DNA of 64,000 nucleotides from Bradyrhizobium embrapense (GTDB lineage Bacteria > Pseudomonadota > Alphaproteobacteria > Rhizobiales > Xanthobacteraceae), in contig NZ_LFIP02000005.1 in the NCBI RefSeq assembly GCF_001189235.2, positions 496,001-560,000 of the forward strand, written 5' to 3'. This document shows positions 26,204-34,489 of the stretch, in pieces. A model generated the notes under the pieces. It was not told where the DNA came from. It did no database searches and worked only from the letters and a program-made list of their open reading frames with translations. Both the position numbers and the translations under genes were made by a program. The stretch's first letter is position 1. Each line of letters begins with the position of its first letter.

Positions 26204-27276
26204 TGGCAATACTCGCTGACGCACGGCAATGGTTCGAGCAATGGATCGGCGCGGTCGCGACCGCCGTCGACGGCGTTGCGGGCAGCTTCATGCGCCGGCG
26301 CAGCATCGAGCTCGACGAGAACGCCGACGGCACGTTCACGGCCCGCGCCGCCGTGGCGAGGGATGGCTCGCCGTCGGCACCGGTTTCGTTCCGGCTCGAT
26401 CACGACGCACCGCAACCGCCGTTGTCGGCGGAGTGGAAGACGGTGTTCGACGGCAGCCGCATCGAGGTGCGATTGCGATCGGATCACATCGTCAGCCGCG
26501 TGCTCGATTTCCCGAGCCAGGCTGGCGACTTCCTCGATGGCATGATCCGTGCGCAGGTCGACCGGCTGACACCATGGACCGCCGCCGATGCGGTCTTTGG
26601 CTGGGGTTCGCCGCGGCCGATCGCCAATGACCGGATCGAAGTCGCATTCAGTGCGACCGCGGCGAGCAAGGTCGATCCGCTGATCCGGATGGCCAGCATG
26701 CTCGGCGCCGCTTCCGTTGCCGTCTCGGCGCCGGCGGTTGGCGGTGACGGCGCCCCGCAGCAGGTGACGCTGCTCGACCGATCGCTGCGCGGCCTTGCCG
26801 GACCTGCGGTACCGCGCCTGTTGCGCATCGGCCTGGTTTCGACGGCGGTCGCGGCCGCGGTCTCGTTGCTGCTCAACGTCTATGTCGGCGGATCGCTGCA
26901 ATCCGAGCAGGAGGACCTGCAACACCGCATCTCGCAGCGCCGCGCTGCGCTGCGTCTCGATGCCAATGGCGACTCGTCCGGCATCGGCCTGCTCGCCAAG
27001 CGCAAGCAGACGACGCCGTCGAGCGTCATGGTTCTGGAAGCGATCTCGCGCGTCCTGCCCGACAGCACCTATGTGACGGAGCTGCGCATCGAGGGCAACA
27101 AGGTGCAGGTGGTGGGGCTGACCCAGGATGCGCCATCCCTGATCCGCCTGCTGGAGCAGTCGCCGCAATTCACCCGCGCGACGTTCTTCGCGCCGACGAC
27201 CCGCGCCGCGAATGAATCGGCGGAGCGGTTCCACGTCGAGGCCAACATATCCGCCTATTTCGGGTCCGGCTCATGA
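26203..27276 (+). CDS. gspL: GspL / PilN-domain assembly protein
   Basis: 357 residues. The N-terminal 200 residues resemble a reduced actin-like cytoplasmic domain of GspL; a single transmembrane segment (RIGLVSTAVAAAVSLLLNVYV, about 205-228) leads to a PilN-like periplasmic domain with LEAISRVLPDSTYVTELRIEG. It should link GspE to the pseudopilus machinery. AGGAGAGG stands just before the ATG at 26203. The stop overlaps gspM. Confidence 0.82.
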   Translation: MAILADARQWFEQWIGAVATAVDGVAGSFMRRRSIELDENADGTFTARAAVARDGSPSAPVSFRLDHDAPQPPLSAEWKTVFDGSRIEVRLRSDHIVSRVLDFPSQAGDFLDGMIRAQVDRLTPWTAADAVFGWGSPRPIANDRIEVAFSATAASKVDPLIRMASMLGAASVAVSAPAVGGDGAPQQVTLLDRSLRGLAGPAVPRLLRIGLVSTAVAAAVSLLLNVYVGGSLQSEQEDLQHRISQRRAALRLDANGDSSGIGLLAKRKQTTPSSVMVLEAISRVLPDSTYVTELRIEGNKVQVVGLTQDAPSLIRLLEQSPQFTRATFFAPTTRAANESAERFHVEANISAYFGSGS

Positions 27277-27836
27277 GTGCAGCATCCCGATCGCTGACCG
27301 CCGTCAGCACCTCGCCGCTGGTCGCGACCGCGAGCTATCTCGGCCTATTCGTGCTGCTGCTGTTCGTCGTCATCTCGTCGCTCTCGGACATCATCGGCCT
27401 GCGCAGCGATGTTGCGGCGTCGGCCGGAATGCTCGAGCAGCTCGAGGGACGGTCCAAGGCGAACACCGCGCCCGGCCAGCCTGCGATGCCGACCGGTTCG
27501 GCCTATCTCGAGGGCGCGACCGTCACGGTTGCCGGCGCCACCTTGCTGCAACGCGTGTCGGGCGCGGTGATCAAGGCCGGCGGCAATGTGTTGTCGACGC
27601 AGCTCGACGTTCCCAACGCGCCGGCCAAGGCCGGCTTCATCAGCATGGTCGCGAGCAGCGAGATCGAACAGGCGCAATTGCAGCAGGTGCTCTACGATCT
27701 CGAAGCCGGCATGCCGTTCCTGTTCATCGACCAACTGGTCGTGCAACCCGTCGCCGACGAAGCGGCCAAGGGCGCCGATCCCGGCAGGCTGCGCGTGCTG
27801 CTCGGCGTATCCGGGCAATGGCGAGGAGCCAAATGA
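27273..27836 (+). CDS. gspM: Type II secretion protein GspM (GspMb-type)
   Basis: 187 residues with one N-terminal transmembrane segment (YLGLFVLLLFVVISSL, about 22-38), a short coiled-coil, and a ferredoxin-like periplasmic domain. It overlaps gspL by 4 nt and pairs with it in other systems. The assignment rests on operon position, size and topology, with limited sequence motif support. Confidence 0.78.
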   Translation: MSAASRSLTAVSTSPLVATASYLGLFVLLLFVVISSLSDIIGLRSDVAASAGMLEQLEGRSKANTAPGQPAMPTGSAYLEGATVTVAGATLLQRVSGAVIKAGGNVLSTQLDVPNAPAKAGFISMVASSEIEQAQLQQVLYDLEAGMPFLFIDQLVVQPVADEAAKGADPGRLRVLLGVSGQWRGAK

Positions 27837-28480
27837 TGCGACGCTTCGCTGCAACCATCGCGCTGTTGGCGGTGTCGGCCTATTCGGTGCCGGCTGCGGT
27901 GCCTGACCCATCCGGCGATGCACTGGACGCCGGGATGCTCGATGATACCCGCCTGGGCGGACCGGTGCTCAGTTTATCGCCGCCGTCCGAACCAGTGACG
28001 TCGGTCCGGGTGGCGCCTGCGCCTGCGCCGACGCCCCGGCCGCTCAGTGCAAATCCGCTGTGGGGCATTCCGCTCAAGACGCTGTCCAACACCCGCGACC
28101 GCCCGGTGTTTTCGCCGTCGCGACGGCCGTCGCCTGCCGTCGTCGCGGAGCCGGAAGTCAGCAAGCCGTTGCCGCCGCCGCCGCGCAAGGTCGCGCTCGA
28201 GCCGCCGCCGCTGTCGCTGGTCGGCACCATCGCGGGAGACGATGAAAGCTTCGGGATCTTTCTCGACCAATCGAACAAGACCGCATTGCGGCTGAAGCTC
28301 GGCGACGATTTCCAGGGATGGAAGCTGCGAACCATCAGCGGCCGCGAAGTCACGATGCAGAAAGACGAGCATGATGCCGTGCTCTCGCTACCCCAGCCGG
28401 GCACCGAGGAGAGCGGGGACGTCCGCCTCGTTCCGGTCAGTGTTGACAGGAGGCCGTTGGCCGCGCGGATCCAGAAATGA
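27836..28480 (+). CDS. GspC/GspN-like HR-domain protein of the type II system
   Basis: About 214 residues: signal peptide or single anchor (FAATIALLAVSAYSVPAA), Pro-rich linker, then RDRPVFSPSRRP and an HR-like domain, PLSLVGTIAGDDESFGIF followed by LRLKLGDDFQGWKLRTIS. This fits the homology region of GspC that links the inner-membrane platform to the secretin. No other gspC is present in the cluster, so this gene may fulfil its role. Two adjacent ATGs (27833, 27836) follow GAGGAG; I chose the second for better spacing. Confidence 0.72.
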   Translation: MRRFAATIALLAVSAYSVPAAVPDPSGDALDAGMLDDTRLGGPVLSLSPPSEPVTSVRVAPAPAPTPRPLSANPLWGIPLKTLSNTRDRPVFSPSRRPSPAVVAEPEVSKPLPPPPRKVALEPPPLSLVGTIAGDDESFGIFLDQSNKTALRLKLGDDFQGWKLRTISGREVTMQKDEHDAVLSLPQPGTEESGDVRLVPVSVDRRPLAARIQK

Positions 28481-28499
28481 CGGCGCTTTCGCTTCCGCG

Positions 28500-28991
28500 C
28501 TAGTTCAATCCGAGCCAGCCCTGCAGGGCCGGCGTCAGGAGAAGTCCGAGCGCCAGAAAAGGGCCGAACGGGATCGAGGTCTGGCGCTTCATCTCGTGTC
28601 CGGCGAGTTGCAGGCTGCCGGCAACGGCAAGTGCTGCGAGCGCCGCGATCAGCAGCAAGGTCGGAATCCCCAATGCGCCGACCCAGATCGTCGCCGCGGC
28701 AAGGAACTTGACGTCGCCGAGTCCTAAGCCGTCCACATGCCGCAAGACGAAGTAAAGGCGCTGCAACAGCAAGAACAGGGCGCCGACGAGAGCGGCGATC
28801 GCCATCGCGCTGAACGCGGCTGGCATGCTCTCTGTTATGACCACATTTACAAGCCCGAGTGCCGCGATCGCAAGATTCAGCCAATCGGGAATGATGCCAT
28901 GGCGAAGGTCGATCAGCGCGACGGTGCAGCACAGCACACAAAGCGCGCCGTAGGATGCGATGAAATAAAGAGCTTCGCGATCGATTGGCAT
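28500..28991 (-). CDS. gspO: Prepilin peptidase, short A24-type (GspO-like)
   Basis: 163 residues with five or six transmembrane segments. The two catalytic Asp motifs of the A24 aspartic peptidases are present: DLRHGIIPDWLN and GLGDVKFLAA (GxGDxK). The N-terminal methyltransferase domain of classical GspO/PilD is missing, as in CpaA/TadV. It should cleave the leaders of GspG-K. It converges with the preceding HR-domain gene (19 nt between stops). ATG at 28991 begins the first helix; the frame is open to 29057. Confidence 0.85.
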   Translation of the reverse strand: MPIDREALYFIASYGALCVLCCTVALIDLRHGIIPDWLNLAIAALGLVNVVITESMPAAFSAMAIAALVGALFLLLQRLYFVLRHVDGLGLGDVKFLAAATIWVGALGIPTLLLIAALAALAVAGSLQLAGHEMKRQTSIPFGPFLALGLLLTPALQGWLGLN

Positions 28992-29222
28992 GATGGCGGG
29001 ACAAGTGTGACGCGTGAACGCTGTGTTGCAACAACTCGCGCGCGTTGAACAGTGCATTTTCTATCGAGCAACGCGTTTGCGGGATTGTGATCGTCAGCGA
29101 CGATAGCGAAGCAGAAAAGATGCGACAAAAAGTCTGCGCTGTCACAAATCCGCATAGGATACCGACAATAGTTCGCCCCGTTGCTCGCCGCGAGCCCCTC
29201 GCGGCAGACGAGTGGGTTGACT

Positions 29223-30008
29223 ATGCACAAGATGCGAGTGGCGGCTTGCCTGGCTCTGCTGGCAGCGTCGGCAAACCTGCGCGCCGCGAATGCGGGCGCT
29301 CTCGAGGACGGTGCCGAGCGCTATCGGCCGTATTTGATCGAGGGCGTTGGCAGTGCGCTGGCGGGGGCGCGCGCTTTGCGCGAGCGCGCAGCCGCCGCGG
29401 ATTTGCCCGGCGCCAGGAAGGCCTGGTTGTCGGCGCGCGCGGGCTGGGAACGCTCGGAGGTGTTCACCGCAGGCTTCGTCCCCGAACTCGATGCGCAGAT
29501 CGACGCTTGGCCCAACGCCGACAGCGGGTTTCACGCCATCGAGGCCAAGCTGTTCGGAGCCGGTAGCACCGACGTCGCCACCGACGCGACGGGCCTGGTC
29601 GAGCACCTCAACGATCTGCACGGCAAGCTCAAGGACATCAAGCTGACGCCGCAGGGCCTTCTGGATGGCACGGTGCGGCTCGCCTACGAGGTCGGCGAAA
29701 GCAAAGCCGATGGCGGCGAGTCGCGCATCAGCGGCACCTCGCTGGACGATATGCGCAACAATATCGCGGGCATCGACTTCGCCTATCACACGATTTTCTC
29801 CGCCGCGCTCAACACGGTCGACGGCAAGCTCGACGAGATGGTGACGAACCGGATCGAGCGGCTCGAGGCGATCGTCGCCACGCCCGATCTGCCGCACGTC
29901 GATATCGCCGATCTGCGCCAGACCAGCGAGGAGCTGGTCGTCGCGCTGCAGAGCGCTTCGGCAAAGCTCGGGCTGCAGCGCCCGACGCTGGAGGCGCAGG
30001 CGCGATGA
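29223..30008 (+). CDS. Imelysin/EfeO-like (M75) exported protein
   Basis: 261 residues with a signal peptide (ACLALLAASANLRAANAG) and an all-helical imelysin fold. The metal-site motif HxxE is at about His104 and Glu107 (GFHAIEAKLFG), and GISFAYHTIF-like and EELVVALQ helices follow. M75 proteins bind Fe2+ or heme-linked iron in the periplasm; imelysin-like proteins often pair with a di-heme cytochrome. That pairing holds here, with 4-nt overlap with the next gene (stop 30008, start 30005). Confidence 0.85.
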   Translation: MHKMRVAACLALLAASANLRAANAGALEDGAERYRPYLIEGVGSALAGARALRERAAAADLPGARKAWLSARAGWERSEVFTAGFVPELDAQIDAWPNADSGFHAIEAKLFGAGSTDVATDATGLVEHLNDLHGKLKDIKLTPQGLLDGTVRLAYEVGESKADGGESRISGTSLDDMRNNIAGIDFAYHTIFSAALNTVDGKLDEMVTNRIERLEAIVATPDLPHVDIADLRQTSEELVVALQSASAKLGLQRPTLEAQAR

Positions 30009-31381
30009 GATCGCTTCACCTGCGCCGGGCTGCGTTGCTCTCCGCGGCCATTGCCCTGGCGCTGCTCGGCCGCGTCGCGGCGTTTCCGGTCGACGGCGAC
30101 AAGACGGTGCTGCCGGTTGCGACCGAGCTGAACGAGGATGCGCTCGACAAGCCGCGCGAGGTGTTCCAGTCGGAGCGGACCGGAGCCAAGTCGTATCTGG
30201 TGAATCTCGGCGACCTCGCCTTCAATTCGCCGGGGCTGCTCGGCGAGGTGGCGCGGCAGGCCGGCGTGAGCTGCGGCACCTGCCACGTCAACGGCGCGAA
30301 CAACGCCAAATTCTTCATGCCGAAGATGTCGAGCCGGCCCGGGACGTTCGACACCACCGGGGCGCTGTTCAACCCGAAGGCCAACAACCTTTCGTTCGAT
30401 CCGGTGCGGATTCCGAGCTTGCGCGGCGCACGCTATCTTGCGCCCTACGGCGCCGATGGCCGGTTCGCCTCGCTGCGCGACTTCGTCCACAACGTCATCA
30501 CCAGCGAGTTCGCAGGTCCCGAGCCGTCGCCGGCAACGCTCGATGCGATCGTGGCCTATCTTCACGACATCGACTTCTTGCCCAATCCGAGCCTCGGTCC
30601 CGCCGGCCGGCTGGCCGGCAAGATCACCGACGCGGAGCGCCGCGGCGAAGCGCTGTTCACAAAACCGTTCCCACACGATCCGGCGCTGAGCTGCGCGGGA
30701 TGCCACGTTCCATCGTCCGGCTTCGTCGATCACCAGCAGCATGACGTCGGCTCGGGCGGTCTGTTCAAGACGCCGACCCTGCGCAACGCCGACTTCAACG
30801 CACCGTATTTCCACGATGGCCGCTTCGACAATTTCAGCCAGGTCGTCGATTACTTCGACCGGACCTTTCAGCTCGGCCTCTCGGCGCAGGACAAGGGCGA
30901 CCTCGTCGCCTATCTCACGGCGGTCGGCGACGGCGTGCAGCCGTATGAACGCGACGGCGCCAGCGCGACGCTGAAGGAGATCAACGATTTCTCGACGGTG
31001 CTGGCGACCGCGATTCCTGCCGGCGACAAGGACATCGTCGCGCTTGCCGTCGATACGATCGGCCGCGAGCTGCGCGAATTGACCGAGCAATATCCCGATC
31101 GCAAGAACACCAGCGTGTCGGGCGGCGAGCAGCAGCGCGTGCTGGCGCGCAACGGGCTGAAGGAGCTCGTGCTCACGCTGCGGCGGATAGAGATGGCCGT
31201 TGCAGCGGGCCGCAACGCCGATGCTGCGAACGAGTTCAGGAATTATCGCAACCTGATGGCGGCTGCGGTGCCTGCGTTGCTGGCGAGCGCCGAGCCGTGG
31301 TCGTTGTTCAATCAAGATGTGCATGATCAGCATTACGCTGCGCTTCGCGAGGTGATGCGCTCCAGGCACATCGCGCATTGA
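30005..31381 (+). CDS. Di-heme cytochrome, MauG / cytochrome-c-peroxidase family (copy 1)
   Basis: 458 residues. A signal peptide precedes two c-type heme sites, CGTCH (Cys90-His94) and CAGCH (Cys230-His234). Around them lie ARYLAPYGADGRFASLRDF and APYFHDGRFDNFSQVVDYF, the MauG/CCP layout. The protein should be periplasmic and carry out peroxide reduction or radical/oxidative modification of a partner. It overlaps the imelysin gene. Over 60% of the aligned blocks match the second copy at 34490, by eye. Confidence 0.92.
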   Translation: MRSLHLRRAALLSAAIALALLGRVAAFPVDGDKTVLPVATELNEDALDKPREVFQSERTGAKSYLVNLGDLAFNSPGLLGEVARQAGVSCGTCHVNGANNAKFFMPKMSSRPGTFDTTGALFNPKANNLSFDPVRIPSLRGARYLAPYGADGRFASLRDFVHNVITSEFAGPEPSPATLDAIVAYLHDIDFLPNPSLGPAGRLAGKITDAERRGEALFTKPFPHDPALSCAGCHVPSSGFVDHQQHDVGSGGLFKTPTLRNADFNAPYFHDGRFDNFSQVVDYFDRTFQLGLSAQDKGDLVAYLTAVGDGVQPYERDGASATLKEINDFSTVLATAIPAGDKDIVALAVDTIGRELRELTEQYPDRKNTSVSGGEQQRVLARNGLKELVLTLRRIEMAVAAGRNADAANEFRNYRNLMAAAVPALLASAEPWSLFNQDVHDQHYAALREVMRSRHIAH

Positions 31382-31619
31382 TTGGGCTGAACTGTAGAGC
31401 ATTCGCGATCCGCGCTGCTGCGTGGAGCGCTCCAACAATATTCGATCTTCAGTTGAAAAGACGAATCGTGGAGTTGCAGTGTGCAGCAGCAGATATCTCC
31501 ACAGAGAATATTCGAACGTTTCGAAATTTCTCGCGCGCTTTCACGCAAGCGAAAACCATGCGTCATACTGTCGCACTAAGCAGGGTGCGTTGCTAACCGC
31601 AAACACCCTGAGGTCGACA

Positions 31620-33677
31620 ATGAGTTTGAACTACAAAAAGCACTGGCGAACCAGCACCGCGCTCTGCATCGCGTCAACGGTGCTCGCCGCAACAGCCGCA
31701 TATGCCGCCCACTATCCGGGCGGACACAGTGACTGGGACAAGCGTCCGCATCACAATCACCAGGCGCATCAGGAAGCTGATCGCGTCAAGCATGACCACG
31801 ATCATGACGACAAGGATCACGGCGGCAAGGGCAAGACCGCTTCGCCGATCAAGCACGTCATCATCCTGATCGGTGAGAACCGCGGCCTCGATCACACCTT
31901 CGGTATCTACAAGCCGAAGGGCAAGGGGCAGACTATCTCCAACCTGTTGTCGAAGGGCATCGTCAACGAGGATGGAACGCCGGGACCGAACTTCGCGCAA
32001 GCGCAGCAGTATTCGGTCGCAGGCCAGCCGTCGTTCTACATCGGCGCGCCTGTTATCGCGAAGTCGCCCTACAACGCGACCAATTTGATGCCGCAGCCGA
32101 ACACCAACGGCACCCCGACCGCGCAGAGCGACACCTCGCCTCCGTTCAAGACGATCGCCGAGGCCAGCGTCGAGAAGGATATGGACCCGGCGGACCTCGA
32201 CATCCTGACCACCGGCTTCAGCGGCCTGCCGACCGGTGTGCTGGATACCCGCATTCCCGGCGCCGGCGGTCTGAACGGACCGTTCCAGCTGCAGGGCGAG
32301 CAGATCAGCGACGACGACTACACCGGCGACTCGACCCATCGCTTCTATCAGGATTGGCAGCAGGAAGATTGCAGCGCCGCCAACGCCACCAAGAAGAACA
32401 ATTCGGGCTGCCTGAACGATTTGTTCCCGTTCGTGATGGCGACCTATTCGGCGTCCAACAAGAGCATGGCCAACTCGATGGGCTTCTACAATGTTCAGCA
32501 GGGTCAGGCTCCGATCCTGAAGATGCTCGCCGACCGCTTCACCCTCAGCGACAACTTCCACCAGTCGTTCCACGGTGGCACCGGCGCGAACCACTTCATG
32601 CTCGGCACCGGCGATGCGGCGTTCTGGAGCGACGGCAAGGGCAATCCGGTGACGCCGCCGGCCAACCTGATCGCCAACCCGAATCCGGTTGCGGGTTCGG
32701 TCAACCGCTACACCGTCGACGGCAATTGGAGCAATTGCTCGGACGTGTTCCAGCCCGGCGTGAAGCCGATCGTCACCTACCTCAACAATCTGCCGTACGC
32801 GGCGGAGCCGAACTGCAAGCCCAACCACTACTACATGCTCAACAACGTCAATCCGGGCTATCTGCCGAACGGCGCGCTGTCCGGCGGCAACAACGTCCCG
32901 CCGTCGTCGGTTCGCACGATCGGCGATGCGCTGATGGAGAAGAACATCTCCTGGGCGTTCTATGGTGGTGCGTTCAACGACGCCGTGGCGCTTTCCAACG
33001 CCGCGGTTGCCGCCAATCCGTCGAACCCCAACCTCAGCGCCGCCGCGGTCGCCGATCCGGCGCACGCGCTCGGTGTTGCCTACTGCCAGATCTGCAATCC
33101 GTTCCAGTATGCGACCTCGATCATGGCCAATCCGGCCGTGCGTCAGGCTCACATGAAGGACACCGCGGATCTGATCACGGCGATCCAGCACAACACGCTG
33201 CCCGCGGTGTCGTTCGGCAAGCCGGACGGCCTGCTCGACGGTCATCCGCAGAGCTCGAAGGTTGATCTGTTCGAGGCCTATGTCCTGAACGTGCTCAACG
33301 CGCTGGACAACAATCCGGAGTTGAAGGCCGACACTGCCGTCTTCATCACCTGGGACGAAGCCGGCGGCTATTGGGACTCCGGTTACACGCAGTCGATCGA
33401 CTTCTTCGGCGACGGACCGCGTATCCCGACCCTGATCCTCTCGCCCTATTCGACGGGCGGCAAGATCAACCACAACTATGCCGACCACGTTTCGCTGCTG
33501 AAGTTCATTGAGCGCAACTGGGCTCTCGAGCCGCTCACGCACCGCAGCCGCGACAACCTGCCGAACCCGACTTACGCGAGGAACAACGAGTACGTCCCGA
33601 CCAACAGCCCGGCGCTGTCCGACCTGTTCGACGCGTTCGACTTCAGCAAGCCGGTCAATTTGCCCTACACCGAGTGA
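31620..33677 (+). CDS. Exported phosphoesterase (acid phosphatase/phospholipase C superfamily), His-rich N-terminus
   Basis: 685 residues. Signal peptide ends near ATAAYA; then a His/Asp/Lys-rich stretch (HHNHQAHQEA, KHDHDHDDKDHGGKGK, about residues 44-70) before the catalytic core of PF04185-type phosphoesterases. The metal-site motif is GENRGLDHTFG; the nucleophile region is GGTGANHFMLG, with Thr; the C-terminal metal cluster includes ITWDEAGGYWD and NYADHVSLLKFIE. It should hydrolyse phosphomonoesters or phospholipids outside the cytosol. The His-rich stretch probably binds metal. GAGG stands 7 nt before the ATG at 31620. Confidence 0.9.
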   Translation: MSLNYKKHWRTSTALCIASTVLAATAAYAAHYPGGHSDWDKRPHHNHQAHQEADRVKHDHDHDDKDHGGKGKTASPIKHVIILIGENRGLDHTFGIYKPKGKGQTISNLLSKGIVNEDGTPGPNFAQAQQYSVAGQPSFYIGAPVIAKSPYNATNLMPQPNTNGTPTAQSDTSPPFKTIAEASVEKDMDPADLDILTTGFSGLPTGVLDTRIPGAGGLNGPFQLQGEQISDDDYTGDSTHRFYQDWQQEDCSAANATKKNNSGCLNDLFPFVMATYSASNKSMANSMGFYNVQQGQAPILKMLADRFTLSDNFHQSFHGGTGANHFMLGTGDAAFWSDGKGNPVTPPANLIANPNPVAGSVNRYTVDGNWSNCSDVFQPGVKPIVTYLNNLPYAAEPNCKPNHYYMLNNVNPGYLPNGALSGGNNVPPSSVRTIGDALMEKNISWAFYGGAFNDAVALSNAAVAANPSNPNLSAAAVADPAHALGVAYCQICNPFQYATSIMANPAVRQAHMKDTADLITAIQHNTLPAVSFGKPDGLLDGHPQSSKVDLFEAYVLNVLNALDNNPELKADTAVFITWDEAGGYWDSGYTQSIDFFGDGPRIPTLILSPYSTGGKINHNYADHVSLLKFIERNWALEPLTHRSRDNLPNPTYARNNEYVPTNSPALSDLFDAFDFSKPVNLPYTE

Positions 33678-33721
33678 TCGAGCTCTCGTCCAGGACGAGG
33701 TCTTGATTTGAACCGAGATCG

Positions 33722-33752
33722 GCGCCGATCGAACCGATGGTTCGGTCGGCGC
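33722..33752. terminator. Hairpin after the first phosphoesterase gene
   Basis: GCGCCGATCGAAC pairs with GTTCGGTCGGCGC around a short loop, between the phosphoesterase stop and the next gene. There is no run of T, so termination is likely but not certain. Confidence 0.45.
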
Positions 33753-33792
33753 TGTCATGTTCTGCAAGCCATCTGATCGCCGGAAACATACG

Positions 33793-34479
33793 ATGAAGCG
33801 CAATGAGAAGACGTGCTCGACAGGCCGGGGCGCGGCGGCCTTCCTGGTTGCCGCTGCGATCCTGGCCCATGCTCCGATGCCGGCCGTGGCCCAGCAGTTC
33901 TCAGCCGACCTCGTTGCGCGTAAGGACGAAGCGACAACCATGGTGGGAACGCTGCGCGTCTCGCACCAGAAGGTCCGGATCGAAGCAATGGCGTTGCCGG
34001 ATGGCTTCTTCCTGATCGATATGGTGAAGCCCGCGGCGGTTTTCGTCCGTCCCGGCGCACATGTCTTTATGGACGCACGGCAGTCCAGCCCGCTGACCCG
34101 GATGTTCGTTCCGGTCGATCCGGACGACCCGTGCCGGCAATGGCAGGCGATCGCGCAGCTGTCCGCGCCGGTCGATCTCGCGACATGGCACTGTCAACGC
34201 GACGGAGAGGGAGCAATCGGGGGGCGCAACACCGACGTCTATCGAATCGAAGCGCCGTCCGGTTTGAGCTTTACCGGCTGGGTCGACCGCGAACATAGGT
34301 TTCCGGTCCAGATCAAAACTGCTGACGGGACGGTGATCGCGGCCGATCGCATCCGCGACGAACCGCAGCCCGTGCAAACCTTCGAGGTTCCCGCAGGTTT
34401 GCGCAAGTTCGACCCGCAAGCACTGATCCGCAGGATCCAGCAGAGCGATGTATGGGTCGAGCCGCCGGCCTCTCAGTGA
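33793..34479 (+). CDS. Exported protein of unknown function, LolA/DUF4412-like fold suspected
   Basis: 228 residues with signal peptide (AAAFLVAAAILAHAPMPAVAQQ). The mature part is beta-rich, with FSADLVARKDEATTMVGTLRVS and GRNTDVYRIEAPSGLSFTGWVDREH, reminiscent of LolA-like or DUF4412 half-barrels that bind lipid. Two Cys (PCRQW and WHCQR) may form a disulfide. I do not recognise it with confidence. The stop converges with copy 2 of the di-heme cytochrome (10 nt between stops). Confidence 0.6.
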   Translation: MKRNEKTCSTGRGAAAFLVAAAILAHAPMPAVAQQFSADLVARKDEATTMVGTLRVSHQKVRIEAMALPDGFFLIDMVKPAAVFVRPGAHVFMDARQSSPLTRMFVPVDPDDPCRQWQAIAQLSAPVDLATWHCQRDGEGAIGGRNTDVYRIEAPSGLSFTGWVDREHRFPVQIKTADGTVIAADRIRDEPQPVQTFEVPAGLRKFDPQALIRRIQQSDVWVEPPASQ

Positions 34480-34489
34480 GCGCGTCGCG

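Noticed and set aside
31674..33941. Minus-strand frame of about 755 codons across the first phosphoesterase
   Set aside because: Antisense to a gene with metal-site motifs and signal peptide; no ribosome binding site or family resemblance.
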